Origin: a virus
Direction: 5' to 3' (one strand)
Length of the DNA stretch: 23,540 bases
Virus record (IMG/VR): IMGVR_UViG_3300043449_000182
Coordinates: 1-23,540 of that record
Below are positions 1 through 8,092 of the stretch, piece by piece; positions within the stretch are counted from its first letter, which is position 1; every line of letters starts with the position of its first letter. The position numbers and the translations under genes were made by a program. The notes beneath the pieces are model-generated. The model did not search any database. It was given only the letters and a program-made list of their open reading frames with translations, and was not told where the DNA came from.

Positions 1-243
1 AAGATCAAGACCTTGCAGTATCTGTTGACGCTGCTGAATACGCATCATCTCAGGATCTTGAGCACCAAGCAAGCCGCCAGCAGCTCCTGCCAAGCGATTA
101 CCTGCGGTGTAGAAGCCTGCCTGAGCAGCCTGCATAGGGCTCAACTGTGCAAAGTTCTGAGCCTGCTGAGCCAATGCAGCTTCACGTTGAGCCATCAAAG
201 ACTCTGGAGTAACCCCGAATAAACTATTCATAACTTCAGCCAT
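1..243 (-). CDS. Internal virion-type protein, 5' part (cut by window edge)
   Basis: An open reading frame of 81 codons starts at base 243 and runs off the left edge without a stop, so only the N-terminus is present. The residues are strongly biased to Ala, Gln, Gly and Met, with an N-terminal MAEVMNSLFGVTPESLMAQR followed by Ala/Gln-rich helix and a Gly/Ala patch. This resembles the N-termini of internal core or DNA-ejection proteins of short-tailed phages, but no diagnostic motif is visible. A GGGAG ribosome site lies just upstream, inside the end of the preceding gene, and only 2 bases separate the two genes. It is the last visible gene of the leftward virion operon, in the position where T7-like phages carry internal virion proteins. 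The role is inferred from composition and position. Confidence 0.6.
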   Translation of the reverse strand, partial: MAEVMNSLFGVTPESLMAQREAALAQQAQNFAQLSPMQAAQAGFYTAGNRLAGAAGGLLGAQDPEMMRIQQRQQILQGLDL

Positions 244-245
244 AA

Positions 246-1199
246 TTACTCCCAAGATTGTGTGCCAAAGGCATAAGCATTAGGGTCAGCTTGGAAGGCA
301 CCAGCAGAACCACCACCCATCCAGTTACCGATACCTCGCATCAGTTGTTGATTGCCAGCAGCGCCTTGCAAAGCAGCACCGAAGGGGCTATAAGCATTGG
401 CAGCATTGGCGGCAGTCTGAGCATTGTAGATAGTGTTGGCAGCGTTAGCAGCACCTTGAGTGGTACGGCCACCGATGTTCACGCCTAAGTCCAAAGCACC
501 TTGACCAGCAGATTCCATTGTCTGACCTAAACCAAACTGAGTCTTCAGAGGGTTGTAACCAGCAGTAGCAATATCCAAGCCAGTACCGAACAAGCCAGCA
601 CCGAACTGAGTCTGAGCACGGCCTTGCTGCTGAGCCCGAGAAGCCAGTTGCAAGTCCTGCATCGCCTGAGCATTAGCAAAAGCAGCCAGTTCAGGGTTAG
701 TAGCTTGCAAGTTACCGCCTTGAGCGATAGACAAACCTTCACGGCCAGAGTTAAACAAACCTGTACGCAACTGTGCAAGAGATTGTTCACGGCTAGGAGC
801 TAACAATGCCTGCTGAGAAGCCATCCACTGCTGTGCAGCAGCTTCAGGAGACTGAGCCAGATACTGATTACCAAGGTTGAATAAGCCTTGCTGTGCAGCT
901 TGAGCTTGTTCAGCAGTCTGAAAGCCTTGACCACCCGCTTGAGAGAACAGACGATCACGCATTGCAGCAATGTCAGGAGCTACATTGTAGCCTGCATTGG
1001 TGACGTTACCGTTAGCATCTGTGGTAAACTGAGAAGTACCAAAGCGAGTGGTCACACCAACAGGACGGAACTTCTGAGCTTCAGCAGCGATACGAGCAGC
1101 TTCTACGTTAGACTGTGCAGCGCCTTGGGCTGCGTCTGCCTGCATAGAAGAACCTAAGAGGCCCAAGCCTCCACCAATGAGAGCAGCTTCGATACCCAT
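246..1199 (-). CDS. Putative internal virion / DNA-ejection protein
   Basis: 317 residues, low in charge and very rich in Ala, Gln, Gly and Asn. The N-terminus (MGIEAALIGGGLGLLGSSMQ) is a glycine-rich hydrophobic stretch followed by a long Ala/Gln helical region (about 20-45). The C-terminal half has many NAA, GAA and QTAANAANA-type segments. These properties are typical of internal core proteins that leave the capsid with the DNA and line the channel across the cell envelope. No enzymatic motif is seen, in particular no lytic transglycosylase signature. It starts at a TAATG junction, sharing one base with the stop of the upstream gene, so translation is probably coupled. A structural protein with another location in the particle remains possible. 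Confidence 0.6.
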   Translation of the reverse strand: MGIEAALIGGGLGLLGSSMQADAAQGAAQSNVEAARIAAEAQKFRPVGVTTRFGTSQFTTDANGNVTNAGYNVAPDIAAMRDRLFSQAGGQGFQTAEQAQAAQQGLFNLGNQYLAQSPEAAAQQWMASQQALLAPSREQSLAQLRTGLFNSGREGLSIAQGGNLQATNPELAAFANAQAMQDLQLASRAQQQGRAQTQFGAGLFGTGLDIATAGYNPLKTQFGLGQTMESAGQGALDLGVNIGGRTTQGAANAANTIYNAQTAANAANAYSPFGAALQGAAGNQQLMRGIGNWMGGGSAGAFQADPNAYAFGTQSWE

Positions 1200-1486
1200 T
1201 ATTTAATCCTCACAAATAGTTGTCTTGTTTGTCCATCAGCGCCTACAAAGTCACTGTGGTATTTAAAATCCATCATGTCTAAAAACTTTAAATGTTTACT
1301 GTCATTAATTTCATGGATAGCAAAGATTGGGCTTCTATGTATTTCTACTAGCTTATCAAAGTCTGCTTTTAATTGGTGCTTAACCGATTTAGACCACCTG
1401 TAACAAGTACAATGAATGAATGTCATATTGAAACTATATTCAAAATAGACAATGTAATCAAGTGAATTTATTACAGGTGTTTTCAT
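1199..1486 (-). CDS. Small GNAT-like virion-region protein
   Basis: 95 residues. The C-terminal half (HLKFLDMMDFKYHSDFVGAD followed by a strand ending QLFVRIK) has the look of the end of an N-acetyltransferase-like fold: a helix, a 'GFK'-like turn and a final strand. In T7-like phages a small GNAT-like protein (the gp13/DUF2833 type) sits beside the internal virion proteins, as this one does, so a role in virion assembly rather than acetylation is plausible. The N-terminal acetyl-CoA loop is not recognisable and the protein is short for an active enzyme. No good ribosome site precedes the chosen start; the Met at residue 21 is an alternative. The gene is more AT-rich than its neighbours. Assignment is by pattern and context only. 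Confidence 0.5.
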   Translation of the reverse strand: MKTPVINSLDYIVYFEYSFNMTFIHCTCYRWSKSVKHQLKADFDKLVEIHRSPIFAIHEINDSKHLKFLDMMDFKYHSDFVGADGQTRQLFVRIK

Positions 1487-1500
1487 ATTTAAACAATCTT

Positions 1501-3087
1501 TTACACAAAGTATGTGGCTGTAATCTGCCAGTAGTTACCAGTCAGTGTTCTTGCAGGAATATTACTGATAGAAGTAGAAGCAGGAGTAATGCTACCGCTG
1601 ATACTTTCTGTTGAATCACTATTACCACCAGCAGCTCCAGAGCCTTGTGTTGCATTAGAAGTATAGGGAAGACCACCAATTACAGCATTTGCAAGGCACA
1701 CACCATCAGTAGCATAGATGGTAGCAGTTACTTGACGTCCAATCTTTGTATACTGTGCAGAAATAACAGAAGGAGAAGTTGTCCAATTTGTAGGAAACGT
1801 TGGAGTCCAAGTTCCTTGTGCATACGACAAACCGCGATTCGTGACATCCTCACAGCTTGTAAACACAAAGCCGTTCAAAATGGTATCCGACAAATACGAT
1901 TCAAGTTTGTTGATCACAGCGCGGTCGCACTGGATTCCGGAAATCGTACCGTTGTTGCCAGAATACAGATTTAAGATATTGTTGGGTTGGTTGCCTGCAC
2001 CAGAATCAGGCACTCGGACACCGCTTAATATAAAGTTTGGGCTTTCGATTGACAGACCGTAAGCACATTTTGCAGTGGGCACATTGATAATGTCCACGTT
2101 ACGCACAGACATTACTTGAGTGCATTTGATTGCATATGTGGAAGCAGCAGTAGCGGCATAAACTCCTTCAATAGCATAACCATCAATACAAACATATGCA
2201 CCAGTAAAATCAGCGCATCCGTCAGCAGTCAGGTTATTGAAATGGCAAGAAGGAGCATCCATGTAATACGCGTATGCGCTACTGGCAACGCCTGTAACTT
2301 CCAAGTTATTAAACTTATTATAGATAATCTGACCAGAGATAGGAACGCTTTTCCAACCGTAGGAAGCTACACCTGTAACCGTAATACGTGAAAAGTCACA
2401 CATATACACAACACCATTCAAACTAACGCCTGTAGTTACATTTTTAATGTACACATCATGAATGGATGATTGACTAAAAGCACTATTAGTTGCAGTAGTT
2501 GCCCAATAGATACCTCCACCACTGGCTGCTCCGCCGTTTCCTGTAATGCCGATGTTGCTAATGTCTAAACCAACAACACTAGAGTTATCGGGAAGATCGC
2601 AAACAATTGCAAAAGTAGATGAAGAACTGGTGTACAGTTTTAAAATGGACTGTTGATTACCATCGCCATACATTACAATTTCATCACTAATTGTAAGACT
2701 AGCGGTAATTTTATAAGTACCTGCTGGAATATACAAAGACTTATTTGTACTTACCGCTGAGTTGATTGCGTTTTGAATAGCAGTTGTGTCATCAGTAGAA
2801 TCATTACCGACAGCCCCAAAATCTTTTATATTAACAAACAGCGCAGCTACAGTAGCATTCACAAAAGCAGTAGTAGCAATTTGAGTAGTGTTGGTTCCTG
2901 TTGCTGCTGTAGGGGCTAATGGCGTACCTGTTAAAGTAGGACTTGCGGTATCAGCTTTGGTAGCCACAGCCGTTTGAATACTGTTAAATTCAGTATCAAA
3001 TTCAGCGCCTTTAATAATCTTTAAAGGATTTCCAGTGGCAAGGGAATCCTTACTTGTAAAGTTAGTACTCTTGGTGTAATTTGACAT
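1501..3087 (-). CDS. Tailspike / tail fibre with pectate-lyase-type beta-helix
   Basis: 528 residues. Residues 1-45 (MSNYTKSTNFTSKDSLATGN...) form an N-terminal segment seen on many phage fibres and probably anchor the spike to the tail. Residues about 50-82 are a phage tail repeat-like stretch (SPTLTGTPLAPTAATGTNTT...TTAFVNATVAAL). From about residue 88, 'IKDFGAVGNDSTDDTTAIQN' is the classic start of the pectate-lyase_3 beta-helix found in spikes that bind or cut surface polysaccharide. It is followed by repeated Asn/Ile/Gly-rich rungs to about 420 and a beta-rich C-terminus. Catalytic residues cannot be assigned by eye, so depolymerase activity is unproven. The start ATG overlaps the stop of the upstream tail gene. 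The protein probably determines host binding. Confidence 0.8.
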   Translation of the reverse strand: MSNYTKSTNFTSKDSLATGNPLKIIKGAEFDTEFNSIQTAVATKADTASPTLTGTPLAPTAATGTNTTQIATTAFVNATVAALFVNIKDFGAVGNDSTDDTTAIQNAINSAVSTNKSLYIPAGTYKITASLTISDEIVMYGDGNQQSILKLYTSSSSTFAIVCDLPDNSSVVGLDISNIGITGNGGAASGGGIYWATTATNSAFSQSSIHDVYIKNVTTGVSLNGVVYMCDFSRITVTGVASYGWKSVPISGQIIYNKFNNLEVTGVASSAYAYYMDAPSCHFNNLTADGCADFTGAYVCIDGYAIEGVYAATAASTYAIKCTQVMSVRNVDIINVPTAKCAYGLSIESPNFILSGVRVPDSGAGNQPNNILNLYSGNNGTISGIQCDRAVINKLESYLSDTILNGFVFTSCEDVTNRGLSYAQGTWTPTFPTNWTTSPSVISAQYTKIGRQVTATIYATDGVCLANAVIGGLPYTSNATQGSGAAGGNSDSTESISGSITPASTSISNIPARTLTGNYWQITATYFV

Positions 3088-4637
3088 TATACAATCTTCC
3101 CGTTCTTTGCTTGAATCTCAATCTTTTGAATACTTAAAGCAGCTCCATTAATGTCTGCCTCATATCCAGTTTGAATAACTTTACCTGAACCTGTGGGGTA
3201 AGCAACTAAAGTTTGTAATGCTGTGCCATTAGAGTAAATAGACGCATCAGTATTATACTCGTTTACGCCAAAATATGCGACCCCTTGACTAGGGATATTT
3301 ACGTTCTGCGCGTAATAATTTCCTTTGAAGTCGTATCCCCACTTCATAGTCACGTATTGATCAGTTCCTCCAATCACCACAACTGAAAGTTTCTTTAATA
3401 CAGAGGTAACAGAAGGTTGGCCTAAATCAGTATGATTGGTAAAGTATTGGAAGCGATACGTAGAAGTACTATCTAAATACCCTGTGTATTGACCAAGATA
3501 GCCAGACTTTCCAATCAATAACGTACCATCAGACTTACGACAAAAGCTCTTAGGCTCCATGCTATCCCATGTTGTAACACGAGCAGAACCATCCTGCAAC
3601 GTAGCCTTCAAGTCAAAGCAGTAGACTGTTTTAAGGATTGGCATTGTCAGCAAGTAAAAACCATCAATAGGTGAATAAACCCCTTTAATTGTGGCTTTAA
3701 CTTCACCAGCAGCGGCACTGATAAGGTCATTACGTACATTCTTAGACAAGTCACGCATAGGAGCAGACTTCTCTTGGATAGTACGCATCAAGCTCCGAAC
3801 ACCTGTGCTAGACAAGAAGATGATGTCTGTACCTGTGTTAGCCACCGAATCACGAGCAATACAACCAATACCCGTAACAACATCGTATAAAGACATCGTG
3901 GCAGGATTAGTAGCACCTTGATAAATCAGGATGTTGTTGCTACCGAAGATATACAAGAATCCGTTGTGGGCCGCTAAAGCAGTGATACCATCAGAGCCTT
4001 TAGGCCATACTGTATGCGTATCCAACGTACCTGATGTACCTCCGTTGAACTTAAAAGGAGACTTCAAATCAGACCACTGTACTGTTTGATGGTCGGTAGT
4101 GGTATGAGCACTCCATGTACGGCCATAAGCAGCAATAACACAATCAGCGTTCTGCACAGTACCAGAGTAGCCTACGTGTTCAGAAATACGCTTATACGAA
4201 GTGGTAGATGTGGCAGGATCAAAGATCAAAGGATCATGTCCTTGCTGATAAGCTACAGCGTATCCGTTAATGAAGGCCCACTGATAATTGCTATCTGTAA
4301 TTGTAGGAGCTGTTCCGCCACCACCATAGGTCAAAGTAACTAATGTTCCGCCATTCTGCTTGAGGACTTTACCGTCAGCAGTAAGCAGAACATAAGATGT
4401 ACCATCATTGGCAACTAACTCAGTGATAGATTTAATATCATTAGTTCCAATGTCAGTGTTCAAGGAAGAGTTTAACTTAGCCCATCCCTTACGAGCACCT
4501 ACACGGCCATACTGGTCAATAACACAGTTGTTAGCTACCAGAGCAAAACCAGAAGCTAAATCAAGTGAACTATCTTGAGTGTTTAGACCATAAAAGCCCG
4601 GAGCCGTAATTGAAAATGTTTGGATTTGCTGGCTCAT
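3087..4637 (-). CDS. Tail tubular protein B-like (tail nozzle) protein
   Basis: 516 residues from the Met of MSQQIQTFSITAPGFYGLNT. This start is preferred to one 29 codons upstream because it lies 1 base after the stop of the upstream gene, and the extension would be read out of frame through that gene. The N-terminal region, with 'GFYGLNTQDSSLDLASGFAL' and then 'NNCVIDQYGRVGARKGW', is a recurrent signature of podovirus tail-nozzle proteins, equivalent to T7 gp12. The rest is beta-rich with many short Gly/Asn/Thr strands, consistent with a propeller or barrel in the tail. It lies directly after the tail tubular A-like gene, the usual T7-like order. Function is inferred from family resemblance and synteny. 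Confidence 0.7.
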   Translation of the reverse strand: MSQQIQTFSITAPGFYGLNTQDSSLDLASGFALVANNCVIDQYGRVGARKGWAKLNSSLNTDIGTNDIKSITELVANDGTSYVLLTADGKVLKQNGGTLVTLTYGGGGTAPTITDSNYQWAFINGYAVAYQQGHDPLIFDPATSTTSYKRISEHVGYSGTVQNADCVIAAYGRTWSAHTTTDHQTVQWSDLKSPFKFNGGTSGTLDTHTVWPKGSDGITALAAHNGFLYIFGSNNILIYQGATNPATMSLYDVVTGIGCIARDSVANTGTDIIFLSSTGVRSLMRTIQEKSAPMRDLSKNVRNDLISAAAGEVKATIKGVYSPIDGFYLLTMPILKTVYCFDLKATLQDGSARVTTWDSMEPKSFCRKSDGTLLIGKSGYLGQYTGYLDSTSTYRFQYFTNHTDLGQPSVTSVLKKLSVVVIGGTDQYVTMKWGYDFKGNYYAQNVNIPSQGVAYFGVNEYNTDASIYSNGTALQTLVAYPTGSGKVIQTGYEADINGAALSIQKIEIQAKNGKIV

Positions 4638-4638
4638 C

Positions 4639-5298
4639 TTAGATAGCCTCCCAAGCATCTTCCTCAATAAAGCGGCTAGATTCAATAGCAATAGCGTCAG
4701 CCAAGGATGCTTTATAAAGACCATAGGCCTCCGAACTATTTAAACCACCATCTTCGCCTCGCTCAACCAGAGCACGAGCAAAAGCACCAAGAATAACAGG
4801 CTCAGAAGGAACTTTTAAAGTATCGCTATCACTTGCCAGAGCATCTTGAGGAACATATAACTGAACATTAATATTGTACACAGCATCAGGGACAGGCCAC
4901 AACATAACCTTAGCGTCCCCTGCTGAATCAATACCGTTAAAGCAATAGTAAGTAGGGGAACTACGTTGAGGAGAAGCAGAAGACCCACTCCAAAGGTTAT
5001 AACGAGCTAAGGAGATAGGACTTAATCCAATATACTTAGTGGTATTGTGCAGCTCACTGACTTTATAACGAGAACCTGAACCTGTAACAGTATAGGTAGC
5101 TGTGTCGGCAGCAGTGGAAACAGTAATATCAGTGATCAATGCAGACCACTTATAAGCATCCTCTACTTGTCTTTTGGCATCATTGACCAACTTACCAATG
5201 AGCTTAGAGAGTACGTTTTCTTGGACAGTGGTGACTTCAGGTTCGCGCATACGGACAAGAATATCATTGACCAGTTCTAGGTAAGTTGGCAAGGCCAT
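4639..5298 (-). CDS. Tail tubular protein A-like / head-tail adaptor protein
   Basis: 219 residues. The N-terminus (LPTYLELVNDILVRMREPEV) followed by a helical section with 'VNDAKRQVEDAYKW' is characteristic of the T7 gp11-type adaptor that docks the tail on the portal. The middle (about 55-150) is beta-rich, with 'ATYTVTGSGSRYKVSEL' and 'VMLWPVPDAVYNINVQLYVP'. The C-terminus returns to helices (about 165-219). Length is near the roughly 200 residues of gp11-like proteins. It is followed by the nozzle-like gene after a single base, supporting joint expression of the tail tube. Confidence 0.75.
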   Translation of the reverse strand: MALPTYLELVNDILVRMREPEVTTVQENVLSKLIGKLVNDAKRQVEDAYKWSALITDITVSTAADTATYTVTGSGSRYKVSELHNTTKYIGLSPISLARYNLWSGSSASPQRSSPTYYCFNGIDSAGDAKVMLWPVPDAVYNINVQLYVPQDALASDSDTLKVPSEPVILGAFARALVERGEDGGLNSSEAYGLYKASLADAIAIESSRFIEEDAWEAI

Positions 5299-5300
5299 AA

Positions 5301-5471
5301 TTATTTAGCTTTCTTCTTAGGTTTAGCTTTTCCTGCTTCAGACAGAGCGATAGCAATAGCTTGCTTACGATCAGTCACAACAGGGCCGCCTTTACCACTA
5401 TGCAAAGTACCTTCTTTGTACTCATGCATAACCTTTTCTTCTTTAGTCTTTTTGGGTTTCTTAGTAGCCAT
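5301..5471 (-). CDS. Small lysine-rich protein, DUF6496-like
   Basis: 56 residues. Lys-rich ends (MATKKPKKTKEEKVMHEYKE and KAKPKKKAK) flank a core HSGKGGPVVTDRKQAIAIAL-SEAG that I recognise as the DUF6496-type motif: a 'VMHEY/FK..G.L.SGkgG..V.drkQAiAIALSEAG' pattern that recurs in phage genomes near structural genes. It is strongly basic and could bind nucleic acid or an acidic virion partner; its function is not established. The ATG follows a weak AAGGATG site, and the stop lies 2 bases before the head-tail adaptor gene. It is too small for routine gene finders but clearly coding by motif and spacing. Confidence 0.75.
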   Translation of the reverse strand: MATKKPKKTKEEKVMHEYKEGTLHSGKGGPVVTDRKQAIAIALSEAGKAKPKKKAK

Positions 5472-5473
5472 TA

Positions 5474-5647
5474 TTATTCATCCTTTTCAAGTTTAGATTG
5501 TTTAACCGCCTTTGCAGGCTTTTTAACTTCTTCCTCAATAATCTCATACCAGTTCTGGTCTCGACGGAAGCTGTCAATGTCTACCACAGAAGAAACATCT
5601 GCGATTGTGTTAGGATTCTTAGAATCCACCATTTGAAATTTAGCCAT
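5474..5647 (-). CDS. Small hypothetical protein
   Basis: 57 residues (MAKFQMVDSKNPNTIADVSS...KLEKDE). It has a mixed N-terminus, an acidic 'WYEIIEEEVKK' helix about residues 33-43, and a charged Lys/Glu tail. No family is recognised. AAGGA lies upstream of the ATG with normal spacing. It is the first gene after the capsid terminator and is separated by 2 bases from the DUF6496-like gene, so the pair opens the tail-gene section. Function unknown. Confidence 0.65.
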   Translation of the reverse strand: MAKFQMVDSKNPNTIADVSSVVDIDSFRRDQNWYEIIEEEVKKPAKAVKQSKLEKDE

Positions 5648-5688
5648 GTTAATTTATTCCTTCTTTAAGAACACTTTATAATGTACTT

Positions 5689-5716
5689 AAAAAAGGAAGC
5701 CCCGAAGGGCTCCCCT
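5689..5716 (-). terminator. Rho-independent terminator after the capsid gene
   Basis: Read on the minus strand, GGAGCCC-TTCG-GGGCTTCC forms a stem of about 8-9 pairs (one or two G-T) closed by a UUCG tetraloop and followed at once by six T. It lies about 30 bases after the major capsid stop and before the tail genes. T7 carries its main late terminator at the equivalent place after gene 10. Confidence 0.9.
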
Positions 5717-5746
5717 TAGTCACATCACTATGATTATGCTGTTCGC

Positions 5747-6661
5747 TTACGCTGGCACAACCAAAGGAACACAAGAACCGTCACGCAGTTCAGCAGCGCC
5801 GTACAGAGTGTCAGCAGTGAACAGAGTACCGAGGTATTCTTGTTTGTACTGAGTCTGGCTACGCACACCGATTTGCTCAACCAAGACAGCCCAGTCACGC
5901 TGGATCATCAAGGCCACACGGTCAGTGGAAGTGTTGCCAGCAGCGGTATCGCAGTTGGTAGACACATACACTTTAACGCCATAGATGTCACCGAACTCGC
6001 CGTTCATCAAGGTAGAGCCAGTACCTTTGAAGGCTTGCTCAGTGAAACGAGCGATACCCAACATCGAGTTACGAGCTGTAGGAGGAACGATCAGCGAACG
6101 GCCATCCATAGGAACGTCTTGGTCATCGAGGATCTGAATAGCCTTACGGATACCAGCGTCAGCGATAGCAGCAGCGTTAGAAGTGCCAGAAGTGTAAGCA
6201 GCGCCGGTAGAACCGATGATACCGCCAGTGTAGGCTTGGTTGGCAGAGTTACCACCACGAGCGCCACGGCCCAACTGCACCAAAGCAGTGTCCACTTGAC
6301 GAGCCAGAGCGTAGCCAGCGTCTTCAGTGTAGAAGCCACGCAGCGAAGCCAGAGCTTGAGCTTCAACGATGTCTTCGATCAGACGGCTGTACTCATAGTG
6401 TTGGTTGATAGCGACCTGCACTTCACCTTCGGTGGCAGCGATAAGGTTAACTTGGTTACCAGCAGTTTTGGCAGAAGCAGAGCCACGGGTAGGCGAAGGA
6501 ATGTGAACGGTGTCACCTTTCTTGCCCTTAAAGCTCATTTTCTTGATCAGGTTAGCCAGAACCAGATTCTTTTTGTAAGATGCAACAATTTCGTCACTCC
6601 ACACTTCAGGGATGAAGTTAGCTGCGGTGGTGACTGTAACGTGAGAGGTACCTAAAGGCAT
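5747..6661 (-). CDS. Major capsid protein (T7 gp10-like, HK97 fold)
   Basis: 304 residues. The N-terminus runs into 'FIPEVWSDEIVASYKKNLVL' and 'MSFKGKKGDTVHIPSPTRGS', the standard opening of podovirus coat proteins with the N-arm and E-loop. The central 'EGEVQVAINQHYEYSRLIED' and 'GFYTEDAGYALARQVDTALV' match the long spine-helix region. 'MDGRSLIVPPTARNSML', 'FGDIYGVKVYVSTN' and the C-terminal 'LGTLFTADTLYGAAELRDG' match the A-domain strands and end. It forms the icosahedral shell. It follows the scaffold gene by about 30 bases with an AGGAG site, and a strong terminator lies after its stop. Its GC-richer, polished codon use relative to neighbours suggests high expression. Confidence 0.93.
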   Translation of the reverse strand: MPLGTSHVTVTTAANFIPEVWSDEIVASYKKNLVLANLIKKMSFKGKKGDTVHIPSPTRGSASAKTAGNQVNLIAATEGEVQVAINQHYEYSRLIEDIVEAQALASLRGFYTEDAGYALARQVDTALVQLGRGARGGNSANQAYTGGIIGSTGAAYTSGTSNAAAIADAGIRKAIQILDDQDVPMDGRSLIVPPTARNSMLGIARFTEQAFKGTGSTLMNGEFGDIYGVKVYVSTNCDTAAGNTSTDRVALMIQRDWAVLVEQIGVRSQTQYKQEYLGTLFTADTLYGAAELRDGSCVPLVVPA

Positions 6662-6692
6662 TTGAATACTCCTATAATTTCAATTAAAAGAT

Positions 6693-7484
6693 TTATTTGA
6701 CTCGACCTTCGGCATAAGCGCTCATAATTTCAGGTTGGAGCAACTCATAACGATCTGGATCGGTCATTTTAAGACGGATTAAATCCGCACGACGATATAC
6801 TTTCTTTGCAACTTCGCCAGAACCACCTGAATCAACACCAGCGGCCTTCAAGGCTTGTGCTTTCTGTTGTTTACCGGCTTCTTGTACGTTGTTGTTGCGA
6901 ACTTGCTTAAGTTCCTTATAAGTGCTCAAGAGTTCATCAGCCGAACTGAAGTCAAATTCAGCATCAGCCTTTGCATACAGACTCATACGCACTGGACTAG
7001 CCTTCACCCACTCCTGAAATCCACTGTCTTGTGCAATGGTACTCATGTCAGGGTGTTTAGCAGCTAATTGCTGTGCTGTCTTCATCCGTTTAAGCTCAAG
7101 GTTAGCTTGCTTAGCTTCTAGAACTGCGGGATTGTTCTCAATTGCACGTTTAATAGAATCTTGAGGGTTCTCAAAGAAATCTACTTCGGGCGCACTTTCA
7201 ACACTAGGTGCATTATCAGCTTCGAGTTGCCGTTTAAGGAGTTGATCTGCTAAAGAGCGTACTTCATGAACTTCCTGTGCTTGCTTACCAATCATCTTTT
7301 CAGCTTCTTGGTGCATTTTGACAATATCCTCTAAGGACTTGTTCTTGTATTTATCAGGAATAATCTTATCAATTACACTTTCTGTCTGTTGAGTTTGTTC
7401 CTCTTTGGGAGGAGTCTCAAAAGTAGAAATCTCTTCTTCTGTGATCTCGTTACCGTCTAACGATTCGTTGTCAATAAGTGCCAT
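6693..7484 (-). CDS. Capsid scaffolding protein
   Basis: 263 residues. The N-terminus is acidic and Gln/Glu-rich (about 1-40). It is followed by 'KIIPDKYKNKSLEDIVKMHQ' and a long helical or coiled-coil section (about 45-150) rich in Glu, Lys, Gln and Ala. A charged C-terminal tail (RRADLIRLKMTDPDRYELLQ to the end) is typical of the coat-binding end of scaffolds. The 'P.ky.nKSleDivkmh' segment recurs in T7 gp9-like scaffolds. Position immediately before the coat gene supports this. GGAG precedes the ATG with 9-base spacing. It is expected to direct procapsid assembly and then leave or be lost. Confidence 0.88.
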   Translation of the reverse strand: MALIDNESLDGNEITEEEISTFETPPKEEQTQQTESVIDKIIPDKYKNKSLEDIVKMHQEAEKMIGKQAQEVHEVRSLADQLLKRQLEADNAPSVESAPEVDFFENPQDSIKRAIENNPAVLEAKQANLELKRMKTAQQLAAKHPDMSTIAQDSGFQEWVKASPVRMSLYAKADAEFDFSSADELLSTYKELKQVRNNNVQEAGKQQKAQALKAAGVDSGGSGEVAKKVYRRADLIRLKMTDPDRYELLQPEIMSAYAEGRVK

Positions 7485-7533
7485 ACTGTCTTTCTCCTGT
7501 CTCTATCGAGATTATAGGACTATGAAATGTGAA

Positions 7534-7549
7534 TACTGATTACTCAGTA
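7534..7549 (-). other. Small hairpin upstream of the scaffold gene
   Basis: TACTGA-GTAA-TCAGTA is a perfect 6-bp inverted repeat with a 4-base loop in the leader of the scaffold gene. It has no T-run, so it is not a terminator. It could stabilise or process the head-gene message. A possible -10 (TATAAT) lies between it and the gene at about 7512-7517, but I see no convincing -35. Confidence 0.4.
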
Positions 7550-7573
7550 CTTACCCGTTAAGATGAAATGAGG

Positions 7574-7816
7574 TTAATCTGGAACAGCGTAGGAGGTTTT
7601 CCTCTCTTGCGCCAGTTTCTCACTTCGTTTACGTTCCCATGCGTCATATGCCGAAGGAAAAGCACCTGTGATGCCTTCCAACTTCATATTGACAGCGGAA
7701 ACAATTCTTGTTGAGTGCTTACCACAGGCTCGACAAGCGAGTTCTCTAATGGTTTCATCAACTAATGCTTCAGAGATGTGTCCATCTTCACAAACAAATT
7801 CAAACATTCGGCGCAT
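7574..7816 (-). CDS. FmdB-like zinc-ribbon protein
   Basis: 80 residues. 'FEFVCEDGHISE' near the start and 'ELACRACGKHSTRIVS' about residues 26-41 look like the two halves of an FmdB-type zinc ribbon, although the first half has Cys-x2-Gly-His instead of a second Cys. The C-terminal 'ITGAFPSAYDAWERKRSEKL' is a basic, aromatic tail that recurs in phage proteins of this type. Such proteins sit next to head genes in many podoviruses; their function is not established. The gene starts at a TAATG junction with the upstream gene, so translation is coupled. Met4 is an alternative start. Confidence 0.65.
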   Translation of the reverse strand: MRRMFEFVCEDGHISEALVDETIRELACRACGKHSTRIVSAVNMKLEGITGAFPSAYDAWERKRSEKLAQERKTSYAVPD

Positions 7817-8055
7817 TACTGTTCCTCCTGCTGTAGTTGATCGTAAATATCTTCACAAGTCTTCTTGCGGTTTAAAATAAGATCTAGAATATCCAGCTGG
7901 CCCTGACGATAAGATAAAGATTGTGCGTCTTTGACCGTGCGGATATTTTCTAGTTCCTTTTTTAACTTGTTAAAATCCTCAATAAAATATTTCCACCCTT
8001 CGGTAGACATCATTGAGAAAGTTTCCTCATAATATTGCTGTAGTTCAGGGGTCAT
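7816..8055 (-). CDS. Small helical hypothetical protein
   Basis: 79 residues, mostly helical with a coiled-coil-like stretch (NKLKKELENIRTVKDAQSLS about 29-48), then 'YRQGQLDILDLILNRKKTCE' and an acidic Gln/Glu end. I recognise the pattern 'MTPELQQYYEE.FSMMST.GW' as recurrent just upstream of the FmdB-like and scaffold genes in T7-like environmental phages, but it has no known function. GAAAGGATAA gives a clear ribosome site. It may assist head assembly; that is inference from position. Confidence 0.65.
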   Translation of the reverse strand: MTPELQQYYEETFSMMSTEGWKYFIEDFNKLKKELENIRTVKDAQSLSYRQGQLDILDLILNRKKTCEDIYDQLQQEEQ

Positions 8056-8092
8056 TTGACTTATCCTTTCAAATATATTAAGAGATTAATTA

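Noticed and set aside
3087-4724. N-terminal extension of the tail nozzle gene starting MVFIKHPWLTLLLLNL
   Set aside because: It resembles a signal peptide but is the out-of-frame reading of the end of the tail adaptor gene; the Met at 4637 matches the family start.
5648-5690. Promoter in the gap after the capsid terminator (TATAAA on minus, TATAAT on plus)
   Set aside because: Neither has an acceptable -35 at 16-18 bases, and the gap is simply AT-rich.
5840-6655. Long plus-strand frame of 271 codons opposite the capsid gene
   Set aside because: It is the antisense shadow of a clearly recognised major capsid gene, with no ribosome site and a biased Ser/Val/Thr composition typical of reverse-strand frames.
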